This document shows, one piece after another, positions 24,677 to 33,931 of a stretch of DNA of 64,000 nt. Position numbers and translations under genes: made by a program. Location of the stretch: NCBI GenBank assembly GCA_943787175.1, contig CALSLK010000037.1, positions 42,413-106,412 on the forward strand, in the 5' to 3' direction. Every line of letters starts with the position of its first letter. The stretch's first letter is position 1. The notes under the pieces were generated by a model that saw only the letters and a program-made list of their open reading frames with translations, ran no database searches and was not told the origin of the DNA. The stretch is from an uncultured Alphaproteobacteria bacterium (GTDB lineage Bacteria; Pseudomonadota; Alphaproteobacteria; SP197).

Positions 24677-24763
24677 CGGAGGGAGAGAGATTCGAACTCT
24701 CGGTACGATTGCTCGCACAACGGTTTTCGAGACCGCCCCATTCAACCACTCTGGCACCCCTCC
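24677..24763 (-). tRNA. tRNA-Ser (anticodon CGA)
   Basis: On the minus strand the sequence begins GGAGGGGTGCCAGAGTGGTT and ends with the T-arm GAGAGTTCGAATCTCTC and acceptor strand CCCTCC, followed by an encoded CCA at 24676-24674. The acceptor stem pairs through seven positions with one G-U. The anticodon loop reads CTCGAAA, giving CGA. The long variable arm between the anticodon and T arms is the hallmark of a class II tRNA-Ser. It lies next to the IS scar. Confidence 0.95.
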
Positions 24764-24928
24764 GCAGGGTTGCATCTGTTCCGATCGGAACGGGCGGCGG
24801 AACATAGCGGGCAGGTGACGGCTGAGCAAGGGCATGCGGTGACCAATTTGGCGGCTTCCGGTTGCCGTCGGGTTGACCCGTTCGGCCAAGGCTGACCAAA
24901 TACCCGTGGTCTTCGTCTGGGAGCGTTG

Positions 24929-25435
24929 ATGCCGGAGTTTCTCAAGAGTTATGTGCGAGGCGTCGAGAAGGTGAGCCGCCTTGTCGGGCGCGCGGCGATG
25001 TATCTGATCTTCGTGCTCATGGCGATCCTGCTTTATTCCAGCATTTCCAAGGCATTTCTGCTGCCCGCCCATTGGACGCTGGAAATGGCCCAGTTCACCA
25101 TGGTTGCCTATTACATCCTGGGCGGACCCTATTCGATGCAGCAGGACGAACATGTGCGCATGGATCTGGTTTATGCCAACTGGAAGCCGCGCACCAAGGC
25201 TATCGTCGACTGCTTCACCATCCTGTTTCTGATCTTCTATATCGGCGTTCTGCTCTATGGCGGCATCTCCAGCACGACCTATGCACTGGAGTATGGCGAG
25301 AAGAGTTATTCGGCCTGGGCGCCCTATATGGCGCCGATCAAGATCATCATGTGCCTGGGCATCCTGCTGATGCTGTTCCAGGCCACGGCTGTCATGCTGC
25401 GTGACTTTGCCAGAGCGCGCGGGATCGAGTTTTAG
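24929..25435 (+). CDS. dctQ: TRAP transporter small permease (DctQ type)
   Basis: A 168-residue membrane protein with four predicted helices, for example MYLIFVLMAILLYSSI and CFTILFLIFYIGVLLYGGI. The motif SMQQDEHVRMDL is the usual small-permease signature after the second helix. The ATG at 24929 is preceded by GGGAG; an in-frame TTG one codon earlier is not preferred. It is directly followed by the large permease and the binding protein, completing a tripartite sodium- or proton-driven uptake system for an organic acid. Confidence 0.93.
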   Translation: MPEFLKSYVRGVEKVSRLVGRAAMYLIFVLMAILLYSSISKAFLLPAHWTLEMAQFTMVAYYILGGPYSMQQDEHVRMDLVYANWKPRTKAIVDCFTILFLIFYIGVLLYGGISSTTYALEYGEKSYSAWAPYMAPIKIIMCLGILLMLFQATAVMLRDFARARGIEF

Positions 25436-26773
25436 ATGGACTATGACCTGATCGCCATTCTGATGTTCTCGAGCATGATGGTCATGCTGATCACCGGACA
25501 GCGCGTGTTTGCCGCCATCGGATTTGTCGCGGTCGCCGCCTCGATCCTGCTCTACGGCACGGGCGGCGGAGAGTTCGGTTTCAACGCGGCCATGAAGCTG
25601 ATGAAGTGGTATCCGCTGATCACGCTGCCGCTGTTCATCTACATGGGCTTCATCCTCTCGGAATCGCGCATCGCCGACGACCTCTACAGCATGTTCCATG
25701 TCTGGATGGGGCCGGTGCGGGGCGGCCTTGCCATCGGCACGATCCTGCTGATGGTCGTCATTTCGGCCATGAACGGCCTGTCGGTTGCAGGCATGGCGAT
25801 TGGTGCCACCATTGCACTGCCGGAACTGCTGCGGCGGGGTTACGACAAGATCATGGTGACCGGCGTGATTCAGGCTGGTTCCTCGCTTGGAATCCTGGTG
25901 CCGCCCAGCGTCGTGCTCGTGCTCTACGGCATGATCGCGCGCCAGCCCGTGGGTCAGCTCTGGCTGGCGGGGGCCATTCCGGGCCTCATGATGGCCGCGT
26001 TGTTCATCCTCTACATCGTGGTGCGCTGCCAGCTTCAGCCCAAGCTGGGACCGGCGCTGCCAGAGAATGAGCGCCAGGTCAGCCTGGGTGAGAAGCTCCG
26101 CCTGTTGCGCGCGGGCATTCTGCCGTTTCTCATTTTTGTTTCGATGACGGGTCTGTTTGTCACCGGCGTCACCAGCCTGGTGGAAAGCGCGGCCGTGGGC
26201 GCACTGACCGCAACGCTGGCCGCCCTGATCCGCGGGCGCCTGAACCGTCAGGTCATGGAAACCACGCTGCGCAAGACACTGGGTGTATCCTGCATGTTCA
26301 TGTGGATCATCATGGCAGCCCTTGCGTTCGGCTCGGTGTTCGACGGTCTGGGCGCGGTGCGCGCCATCGAAGGGTTCTTCCTGGGACAGCTCGGACTGGG
26401 TCCCTGGGAAGTGCTGATCCTGATGCAGCTTTCGTTCATCCTGATGGGCACGTTCCTGGACGATACCGCGATGCTGGTGATCGTGGCGCCGCTTTATGTG
26501 CCGCTGGTCGGCGCCCTGGGTTTCGACCTCATCTGGTACGGCGTGCTCTACACGATCACCTGTCAGATCGCCTATATGACGCCGCCCTTTGGCTACAACC
26601 TCTTCCTGATGCGCGCGATGGCCCCGCCCGAAATCTCGATCATCGACATCTACCGCTCCATCCTGCCCTTCGTGGCGGTGATGGTTCTGGCGCTGGCACT
26701 GGTCATGATGCTTCCCCCAGATCGCGCTGTGGCTGCCGGGCTACGTCTACGGCAACTGAAAACTCGCGGGTAG
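25436..26773 (+). CDS. dctM: TRAP transporter large permease (DctM type)
   Basis: A 445-residue polytopic membrane protein of the TRAP large permease family, starting at the base after the small-permease stop. Family features include the re-entrant segment GSSLGILVPPSVVLVLYGM, LPLFIYMGFILSES, and FLDDTAMLVIVAPLYVPL near the C-terminus. About 12 helices are expected. The gene appears intact, in contrast to the binding-protein gene downstream. It catalyses the transport step once the periplasmic binding protein delivers the substrate. Confidence 0.95.
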   Translation: MDYDLIAILMFSSMMVMLITGQRVFAAIGFVAVAASILLYGTGGGEFGFNAAMKLMKWYPLITLPLFIYMGFILSESRIADDLYSMFHVWMGPVRGGLAIGTILLMVVISAMNGLSVAGMAIGATIALPELLRRGYDKIMVTGVIQAGSSLGILVPPSVVLVLYGMIARQPVGQLWLAGAIPGLMMAALFILYIVVRCQLQPKLGPALPENERQVSLGEKLRLLRAGILPFLIFVSMTGLFVTGVTSLVESAAVGALTATLAALIRGRLNRQVMETTLRKTLGVSCMFMWIIMAALAFGSVFDGLGAVRAIEGFFLGQLGLGPWEVLILMQLSFILMGTFLDDTAMLVIVAPLYVPLVGALGFDLIWYGVLYTITCQIAYMTPPFGYNLFLMRAMAPPEISIIDIYRSILPFVAVMVLALALVMMLPPDRAVAAGLRLRQLKTRG

Positions 26774-26870
26774 TTTTCTCCACCGTTTCGCAGATGGTGT
26801 GAAACAGTCGTTTGACCGTCGGGGTCATTCGACCAATGCTTGTGGTTCCAAAAAAATTGGGAGTGCTGTC

Positions 26871-27921
26871 ATGACCAATCGAGACGTAATTTTCTCAAAA
26901 ATGCCGCCACCGGAACGGTCGGTGCGGGTGCTGCGGCGCTGGCTGCGCCGGCGGTGCACGCACAGTCGACGATCCGATGGCGCTTGCAGACCTATGCCGG
27001 CCCGGCGCTGGCCGAGCATGTGATCAAACCCGCGATCGATGCGTTCAACGAGGCCGCCAATGGCGAGATGGAGATCGAGCTCTATTACGCCGATCAGCTG
27101 GTCCCCACCGGCGAGCTGTTCCGGCGCCATGCAGAACGGCACCATCGACGCCGTGCAGTCTGATGACGATTCGATGGCCGCGCCCACCGAAGTCACGCAG
27201 TTTCGGCGGCTACTTCCCGCTTGCCCTGCGTTACAGCCTGGATGTCCCGGTGCTCTTCAACCAGTACGGCTCTGGGCGAGATCTGGGAAAAGGCCTATGC
27301 CGATGTCGGCGTCCAGTGGATCAGCGCCGGCGCCTGGGATCCCTGTCACTTTGCCACCAAGGACCCGATCCTGCAGCCTGCTGACCTCAAGGGCAAGCGG
27401 GTCTTCACCTTCCCCACCGCGGGCCGGTTCCTGTCGCAGTTCGGCGTCGTGCCGGTGACGCTGCCCTGGGAAGACATCGAGGTTGCGGTGCAGACCGGCG
27501 AGCTCGACGGCATCGCCTGGTCGGGCATCACCGAGGATTACACGGTGGGCTGGGCCGATGTGACCAACTACTTCCTCACCAACAACATCTCGGGCGCCTG
27601 GATCGGCCACTTCTTTGCCAACCAGGATCGCTGGAACGAGTTGCCCGCCGCATCTCCAGACCCTGTTCCGTCTGGCGACCGACAGCTCGCACTATTACCG
27701 CCAGTGGTGGTACTGGGGCGGCGAGGCCCATCTGCGTCACCCAGGGCACCAAGATGCAGCTGACCTCCATTCCCGACGAGGAATGGGCCCAGGTCGAGGC
27801 CGCAGCCGTGGTCTTCTGGGACGAGATCGCCCAGAGCAGCCCAACGGCTGAAAAGGTCGTCGCGATCTTCCGCGAGTACAACGACGTCATGGCAGCGGCG
27901 GGCAAACCCTACCGTTACTGA
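26871..27921 (+). pseudogene. dctP: TRAP transporter substrate-binding protein with about six frameshifts
   Basis: Pieced together across frames, the product has a Tat-like signal (RRNFLKNAATGTVGAGAAAL), an IRWRLQTYAGPALAEHVI start, GLGEIWEKAY, ADLKGKRVFTFPTAGRFLSQ, the family segment WEDIEVAVQTGELDGIAW and a C-terminus ending AAAGKPYRY at 27921. Frame changes fall near 26881, 27122, 27200, 27272, 27643 and 27731. Each needs one base to repair, and the protein is otherwise continuous at about 350 residues. Decay by selection would rarely leave six small indels and no in-frame loss, so sequencing error is the better explanation. Confidence 0.85.
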
Positions 27922-27946
27922 TGACTGGTTGAACCGATGAGGAAGA

Positions 27947-27975
27947 AGGGGAGCCAGTGCTGGTTCCCCTTTTTT
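27947..27975 (+). terminator. Rho-independent terminator after the TRAP operon
   Basis: An 11-base stem (AGGGGAGCCAG with CTGGTTCCCCT, one G-T pair) with a very short loop at 27947-27970 is followed by a run of T. It lies about 25 bases after the binding-protein stop and before the convergent Hsp70 gene. Confidence 0.8.
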
Positions 27976-28001
27976 CGTTCGGGCGCGATCACAGTCAATC
28001 A

Positions 28002-29351
28002 TCATCGTGTGGCGTCGTCCTCGCTTCCCGTCACACACCAGAGGTCGATGTCGTCGCGTTCGCCGATCATGGCAAGGCCGTGGGCGATGGAAACCAGCTC
28101 GTCGCCGGTATCGATCCGGGCGGCACCGAAACGTTGCGCGAAGAGCGCGCGCACGGCCGGCACGAAGGACGAGCCGCCTGTGAGGAAGACGCGGTCGATC
28201 TGGTTGGCCGACATGTCAGCGCGTGCCAGAACGGTATCGACCGCTTCGCCAAGACGCGCGAGGTCGCCGGCGATCCAGCGCTCGAAATCTGAACGCGTGA
28301 TGGTGGTTTCGAGCGTTGTGGCCCCAAGCGCAAAACGAAACGGGGTGTGCTCTTGGGTGGAGAGGCGTTCTTTGGCAGCCGAGACAGCCTGATAAAGCGG
28401 ATAGCCCTGATCGTCCTCGATCAACTGCACAAAGGCTTCCAGTTTCTCGGGCTCGTCGCTCATGGTGCGCAGAGTCTTCAGTTCGGCAAAGCTGCGTGTT
28501 GCCTTCATGATCGATAACTCGTTCCAGCGCGCAAGTGCGGTGTAGAAACGCTGGGGCATGGCGACCGCAGTGCCCCATTCACGATAGAGACTGCCCTTGC
28601 CCAGTGCGGGAGCAACCACATGGTCGACGATGCGATAGTCGAAGGTATCGCCCGCGACGCCGACGCCAGACCAGGCGATGGCGCGGGGATGGATGATGCC
28701 GTCCCGGGGTTCGAAGCGCATGATTGAAAAGTCGCTAGTGCCGCCGCCGAAATCAGCGACCAGAACATTGGCTGCCGCATCGAGCCTGCGCGCGAAGAAG
28801 AAGGCTGCGGCGACCGGCTCATGGACGAAACGAACGTCGGGAATACCAAAGGGCAACAGGGCCTGGCGATAACGCGCCAGTGCCAGTGCGCCATTGGGGT
28901 TCGCTCCCGCAAAACGCACCGGTCTTCCCAGCACGGCCCGGTTCGGCATGTCGGTCAGCGGTGGCATGGCGGCGGCAAAGAGAAGTGCGGTAAAGGTTTC
29001 GAGTAGGTCGGAGAACCCATAGGCACGCCCGTAGATCCGCGTGCTTTGGAACAGCTCGCTCGCTGCAAAGGACTTGAGCGATTGCAGGAAGCGGCAGTCT
29101 CCAACGTTTTCGATGAAGTGACGGATCGCCGCCGGTCCTGCGGCGGCGTTGATCTCGGAACGGCGTGCGCCGTTTTCCTCCCAGAAGCACAGGACAGAAC
29201 GGAACGATGCAGAGCCCGAGGCATCGCCGCCGAATGGCACAGGCCGCACGTCACCATGGGCATCGGGCCGCGCGATCACCGAATTGGTTGTGCCGAAATC
29301 GAATCCTAGGCTTGGCGACGAACCGGCCAGGCGCGCGTCAGCGGTGTTCAC
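28002..29351 (-). CDS. Hsp70 family protein (YegD-like)
   Basis: A protein of about 449 residues with the actin/Hsp70 ATPase fold and no full substrate-binding domain, as in YegD. Nucleotide-site motifs are GFDFGTTNSVIARP, VADFGGGTSDFSIM and FLTGGSSFVPAV. The start is taken as GTG 29351, which overlaps the GST stop by four bases (GTGA); TTG 29354 is the alternative. It is probably co-transcribed with the upstream glutathione S-transferase and serine hydrolase. The cellular clients of YegD-type proteins are not known. Confidence 0.9.
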   Translation of the reverse strand: MNTADARLAGSSPSLGFDFGTTNSVIARPDAHGDVRPVPFGGDASGSASFRSVLCFWEENGARRSEINAAAGPAAIRHFIENVGDCRFLQSLKSFAASELFQSTRIYGRAYGFSDLLETFTALLFAAAMPPLTDMPNRAVLGRPVRFAGANPNGALALARYRQALLPFGIPDVRFVHEPVAAAFFFARRLDAAANVLVADFGGGTSDFSIMRFEPRDGIIHPRAIAWSGVGVAGDTFDYRIVDHVVAPALGKGSLYREWGTAVAMPQRFYTALARWNELSIMKATRSFAELKTLRTMSDEPEKLEAFVQLIEDDQGYPLYQAVSAAKERLSTQEHTPFRFALGATTLETTITRSDFERWIAGDLARLGEAVDTVLARADMSANQIDRVFLTGGSSFVPAVRALFAQRFGAARIDTGDELVSIAHGLAMIGERDDIDLWCVTGSEDDATR

Positions 29352-30029
29352 CAACCTTCCGGCTCGATCGCCACGACCAGTTCATCGCCGCGTTCGCGCA
29401 CCTTGGCGCGGTGGATGTCGAGCGCGCGGCGCGCCGAGGGGCGTTCCAGCAGGGCGCGCTGGTGGCGGGCGATGTTGGGGTAGTCCTCGATGGAGCGTCC
29501 GGATAGTTCTCCGGCCAGGTGTCCCTGCATGCCGAGCAGGAAGTCGAGCACGGTGAGGGTGTCGCCGAAGAACCAGGGTCCGTCGGCGAGCGCGGCATCA
29601 AGCGTGCGGTGGACCTTGTCCAGGCGTTCCATGGATGAAGCGCCCATGAGGCGCGCCTGCGTGGCGGCATCCTCGAAATAGGCCTCGGGATGGAACTGGA
29701 TCATCACGTCGGGCTGCAGCGTGGTGGCCAGATAGTGGAACCACTGCAGGAAGAGGCCGCGGCGCGGGGTCCCCGGGCGGGATGAGCAGGGCGCCGTCGC
29801 CGTGTTGTTCGGCGAGGTAGAGCGCGATGGCCCCGGTCTCGAACAGCACGAGGTCGTCGCCCTCCAGGGCCGGCACGCGGGAATGGGGGCTGACCTTCAG
29901 CAGGTCCGGGTCGGGCGTGTCCTGAAAGATGCCGACCCATTTGAGCTCATGGTCGAGCGCCAGTTCCTCCAGCACGGCATGCACCGTCAGCGCATAGGAG
30001 TTGGGGTAGAGGTACAGGCGGTAGGTCAT
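29348..30029 (-). pseudogene. Glutathione S-transferase family protein with one frameshift
   Basis: The thioredoxin-like domain is read from ATG 30029 (MTYRLYLYPNSYALTVHAVL, PHSRVPALEGDDLVLFETGA). The helical domain continues in another frame (RLDKVHRTLDAALADGPWFF and GDTLTVLDFLLGMQGHL) to 29348. The switch is near 29757-29765 in a G/C-rich run and one base restores a protein of about 227 residues. The catalytic residue at the first helix is likely the serine or tyrosine of NSYA. Its stop overlaps the Hsp70 start. The function would be glutathione conjugation or peroxidase activity. Confidence 0.82.
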
Positions 30030-31177
30030 GCTGGGCTCCATGAGGCTGATCGCCTCGAGACATGGCGATGGTTTCCTGCTGGTATTCCCAGTCGCTGGCG
30101 TCCTCATTCTCCAGCACGCTGTAGAACACGACCACGGTTTCGCTTTCGCGGATCGACCAGCAGGGACTGGCCGCCCCAGCCGCCATGGCCGACCCAGCGC
30201 CCGTTGGTGCGCATCTGGTTGCCGTAGCTCATGTCGCTCGGCCGGGGCGCCGTATCGGGGTCCGGTCTGGGCGCGGGTGGCGTCGAGGAAGGCCTGGCTG
30301 CCGATGTTCCTGGCCCATGGATGCCGCGCCCGCCGCGGGTGAAGAGCAGGCCGTAACGGGCGAGATCACGCGCAGACATGGAGATGCCGCCGTTGAGGTT
30401 GGGCACGCCTGCGCGGTCACAGGACATATAGAAGGTGTCCTGGAGGCCTGAGGCCTCGACGATGTCGATGAAGAAGTCGCGCAGGGGCCGGCCGCTGACA
30501 CGCTCGGCGATCCAGCCGATGACATCGGTACTGGAGGATTTGTACTGGGGTTCGCCGCTGTGGTTTGTGAGGTCATCGCTGGTGATGGTGCACAGGAATT
30601 CGCGGTCGGTCTCGTCAGGCGTGCCATCGGGCGGCAGGCGCCAACCCATGGCGCTTTCGTGGATGAGCGCTGCGGTGAAGGGGTCGGAATAGTCCTCGTC
30701 ATAGGAATTGACGATGTTCATATCCATGACGTCCTGGACGGTGGCCTCGGCGTATCCGCTGCCGATCTCGGGCAGGTGCTCCCTGACGCGGGTGGAGAGG
30801 TCGAGTTTGCCGTCGGCGACCAGGCGACCGATCACCAGATTCATGGCGGTCTTGGAAATCGACATGACGCTGTGGGGACGGTCGGGTCCAAAATCGGGCG
30901 CATACTTCTCATAGACCAGCGTGTCGCCGCGCAGCACGACCATGGCCGAGAACATGGTGGTGCCGGTCAGGTGACGGACCGCGTCCATGTCCCCGATGCG
31001 CCGGTCGATGCGGTGCCTGAGCGCCAGCACATCCCGGCTGCGCAAATGCATGCCGTATCGGGTGATGCGGTAGAGATTGTGAAAGCCCCAACGTCGCCGT
31101 TCCGCCGTGTTCCACGATTCGCGCAGATCAGGGCCGACGATAAGGTCCGGATTCGGATAGGTGACAAGGTCGGTCAA
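30026..31177 (-). pseudogene. Beta-lactamase-class-C-like serine hydrolase with several frameshifts
   Basis: The first 300 or so residues are intact and show the SxxK motif in VMSISKTAMNLVIG, a tyrosine motif around EPQYKSSSTDVIGW and GISMSARDLARYGLLFTRGG. After that the frame breaks: NIGSQAFLDATRAQTGPRYG, then SYGNQMRTNGRWVGHGGWGG, then SETVVVFYSVLENEDAS lie in different frames near 30313, 30240 and 30160. HGGWGG is the KTG-equivalent. The end at 30026 assumes an ATGA overlap with the GST start and is uncertain. These enzymes are usually esterases or peptidases. Confidence 0.75.
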
Positions 31178-31534
31178 GGCAGGCTCCTCAAGACAATTCC
31201 GGTGGGGGTGTCGGGCAAAAACGCCGGTTCAACCCCATGCACCGTAGAGTTTGTGGTTTTTGGATCATTCGAAACACAAGATGTTGTGGTCACGTCAGGG
31301 TTCTCCATGGCGTTTTGGTGATCGTGCCCAAGGACCGGCTGATCTGTTCCTTGGGGCATGCCGATGCACGCGTTCGTCCACATGAGCGAGTTGAAGGCGA
31401 AAACACGGCTATAGCAAGTCGCTGTCGGATCGGTTGCGCGGTGTCGTAGTGAATTGGGCTTGACATCTCTACGGCGTAGAGGTGAGGGTGTTGACGCGCT
31501 GATATCCATCCACCTGACCCAAACGGAGCACGCC
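31178..31534. other. Intergenic region between divergent genes; no gene recognised
   Basis: About 360 bases separate the serine hydrolase from the amine oxidase. No convincing protein or RNA gene was seen. Near the amine oxidase side there is TTGACA (31460-31465) followed at once by a palindrome listed separately. The rest shows nothing notable. Confidence 0.5.
31467..31481 (+). promoter_or_regulatory. Candidate operator: palindrome CTCTAC-GGC-GTAGAG
   Basis: A perfect 6-base inverted repeat with a 3-base centre lies immediately after a TTGACA hexamer (31460-31465) and 54 bases before the amine oxidase start. A bound protein would cover the promoter spacer and so could repress it. No clear -10 hexamer is seen at the matching distance, so this is only a candidate. 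Confidence 0.3.
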
Positions 31535-32879
31535 ATGTCTGAACGTCCCCCCGGTTCCCCCCTCAGCCGCCGAACCCTGTTGGGTAGCGCGGCTGCCGGC
31601 ATGGCTGTTCCGTTTGCGGTCCGGGCGCAAACCTCCGCGAACCCCGACGTCGTGGTCATCGGTGCAGGTTCGGCCGGCATTGCCACAGCCCGTACCTTGA
31701 TGGCACAGGGCAAGTCCGTCGTGGTGCTGGAGGCGGGCAATCGCATCGGCGGGCGTGCCTGGACGGAAAGCGAGACCTTTGGCGTGCCGTTTGATCATGG
31801 CTGTTCGTGGATTCAGTCGGCCAAACAGGAGCTGTTCAAGGAAACTGCCGAGGATCTGGGCTTTGAGGTCCAGCAACATGATGATGCCGGAGAGACGGTC
31901 TTTGTCGGCGATCGCGAGGCGCGAACCAGCGAGCTTGAGCAGTACTGGGATGCCTATGCCAGGGTCGAGCGCGCGTTATCCGATGCAGGCCGGGACGGTC
32001 TGGATGTCGCAGCCTCCGAGGTGATGCCCAACATTCCCGTTTTCGGCAACGTCACAGTCCTGGATGGTGATGGATATGAGCGTTGATTTTGACGAGATGT
32101 CGACCGCCGACTGGTGGTCGGGCGCTGAAACCTATCCCAACTATCTGGTCGAGCAGGGGCTGGGCACGGTGATTGCGCATCTGGGTGCTGATCTTCCGGT
32201 CGTGCTCTCCAGCCCGGTCTCGCATATTGCCTGGGGCGGTGACGGCGTTACGGTCACAACGCCATCGGGCACGGTCCAGGCAAAGGCCTGTGTCGTGACC
32301 GTTTCAACCGGCGTGCTCAATGCAGGGACGATCACGTTTGATCCGCCATTGCCTGCCTCCAAGCAGCAGGCGATCAGCGATTTGCCCATGGGCCTGCTGG
32401 CCAAGATCGCCCTGCAGTTCGACGATACACGGTTCAAGTTCCGGCCCAACGAGTGGCTGACTTACAAGGTGCCTGAGGAGCTTCCGGCTCCGGCCTGCTA
32501 CTTCCTGACCTGGCCGTTCAACCAGGACCTGATGATCGGCTTTGTCGGCGGCGACTTCGCCTGGGAACTATCGGATGCAGGAACCGATGCCGCCATCGAT
32601 TTTGCCCTGGGCGAGGTCGAAGCCATGGTCGGCAGCCGCGCCCGCGAAACCTTTGTGAAGGGCACGTTAACCCAGTGGGCTCACGATCCCCTGACCCTGG
32701 GCGCCTATGCCGCCCTGCGCCCCGGCGCATCGGGTGCCCGCGAGGAACTGGCCAGACCCCTGGATGATCGCCTGTTCTTTGCCGGTGAAGCCGCCGCCGG
32801 TGCCCACTACGCCACTTGCGGTGGCGCGTGGGTCAGCGGCGAGCGCGCCGCGGGCGAGGTGATGGCGGTGTTGGGATGA
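31535..32879 (+). pseudogene. Flavin monoamine oxidase family protein with one frameshift
   Basis: The N-terminal part starts at ATG 31535 with a Tat signal (SRRTLLGSAAAGMAVPFAVRA) and the FAD motif VVVIGAGSAGIATARTL, then GGRAWTESETFGVPFDHGCS. After about 32060 the protein continues in the next frame (MDMSVDFDEMSTADWWSGAE) to the C-terminal FAD-closing motif DDRLFFAGEAAAGAHYATCG. Joined, it has about 448 residues, normal for the family. A single base near 32055-32062 accounts for the break. The exported enzyme would oxidise an amine in the periplasm. Confidence 0.85.
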
Positions 32880-32886
32880 TTGCGGT

Positions 32887-33846
32887 TCAGGCCTTGCCTG
32901 TCGGAATCACCTCGTAGCCGGGCTCTTCGGGTTCGTCGTCGAACATTTCGGCGGGGAAGCCCGGCGCGGTGATGGAGACATCACAGGCTTCTTCAAGGCG
33001 TTTGATGATGTCGTCGGACCAGGCGCGGGGGCCGTAGCGGTTCTGGCCGTCCTTGAAGATGTCGATCATCAGCGGGGAGATTTCGAGCGGCACGTTGTGA
33101 CGTTCGGCGATGTCCTGGAAGAGGCCGATGTCCTTGAGGACCAGGTCCATGGTGAAGCTGATATCCCGGCTGCCGTTCAGAATGACCTGGCTTTCGGTTT
33201 CATGGACAAAGGAATTGCCCGAGGAAATCTTGATCGCTTCATAGGTCGTGTTGAGGTCGATGCCTGCCATCTTCATGGTCGTGAGCGCCTCACACAGGGT
33301 GAGCAGGTTGGCGGTGGCCAGATAGTTCGTCATCACCTTCAGGACCGAAGCCGAACCGATGGGGCCGGTGTGGAGGACGCGGCGGCCCAGCGTGGTGAGG
33401 ACGGGGAGCAGGCGATCGAAGGTGGCGCGTTCGCAGCCTGCAAAGATCGAGATGTTGCCGGTGGCCGCACGATGACAGCCGCCCGAGACCGGGCATTCGA
33501 TGGGCTCGGCACCTGTGGCCTTGACCAGCTCAGCCAGACGTTTGATTTCGGTTTCATCGGTCGTGCTCATCTCTGCCCAGACCTTGCCTTGTGACAGGCC
33601 GGCCAGAACGCCGTCCTCGGCTTCCATCACGGCAGCGCTGGCAGCAGGTGAGGGCAGGCAGGTGATGATGAGATCACAGGCCTGTGCCAGTTCCATGGGG
33701 CTGTTGGCCCATTTGGCGCCCTGATCAAGAAACGGCTGGGCGGCTGATTTGTCGAGGTCGCGCACGGTGAGGTCAAAGCCGTTGCGCTGGATGGAGCCAG
33801 CCAGTTTGCCGCCGACATTGCCGAGGCCGATAAAGCCGATGTTCAT
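32887..33846 (-). CDS. NAD(P)-dependent beta-hydroxyacid dehydrogenase (3-hydroxyisobutyrate dehydrogenase family)
   Basis: A 319-residue enzyme. The N-terminal Rossmann motif is GFIGLGNVGGKLAGSI, the substrate-binding motif is ECPVSGGCHRAATGN, and the catalytic lysine lies in SVLKVMTNYLATANL. The start is ATG 33846; a longer upstream frame adds over 100 residues of implausible leader and is rejected. The C-terminal extension EEPEEPGYEVIPTGKA is acidic and unusual for the family. It may act on a hydroxyacid produced by the neighbouring oxidases, but the substrate is not clear. Confidence 0.9.
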   Translation of the reverse strand: MNIGFIGLGNVGGKLAGSIQRNGFDLTVRDLDKSAAQPFLDQGAKWANSPMELAQACDLIITCLPSPAASAAVMEAEDGVLAGLSQGKVWAEMSTTDETEIKRLAELVKATGAEPIECPVSGGCHRAATGNISIFAGCERATFDRLLPVLTTLGRRVLHTGPIGSASVLKVMTNYLATANLLTLCEALTTMKMAGIDLNTTYEAIKISSGNSFVHETESQVILNGSRDISFTMDLVLKDIGLFQDIAERHNVPLEISPLMIDIFKDGQNRYGPRAWSDDIIKRLEEACDVSITAPGFPAEMFDDEPEEPGYEVIPTGKA

Positions 33847-33931
33847 GGTGGTGTTGCCTGTGATGAAGGGTTGTTTGTCGGGTGAAGAAAAGCAGCAGAG
33901 TGGTTGGCAATCTGCGCCCGATTGGACGCGC

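Noticed and set aside
24665..25699. A 344-codon minus-strand frame running through tRNA-Ser and the TRAP small permease
   Set aside because: It would overlap a clear tRNA gene and two conserved permease genes and has no domain.
31237..31449. A 70-codon plus-strand frame in the intergenic region before the amine oxidase
   Set aside because: Its composition is not protein-like, it has no ribosome site and matches no pattern.
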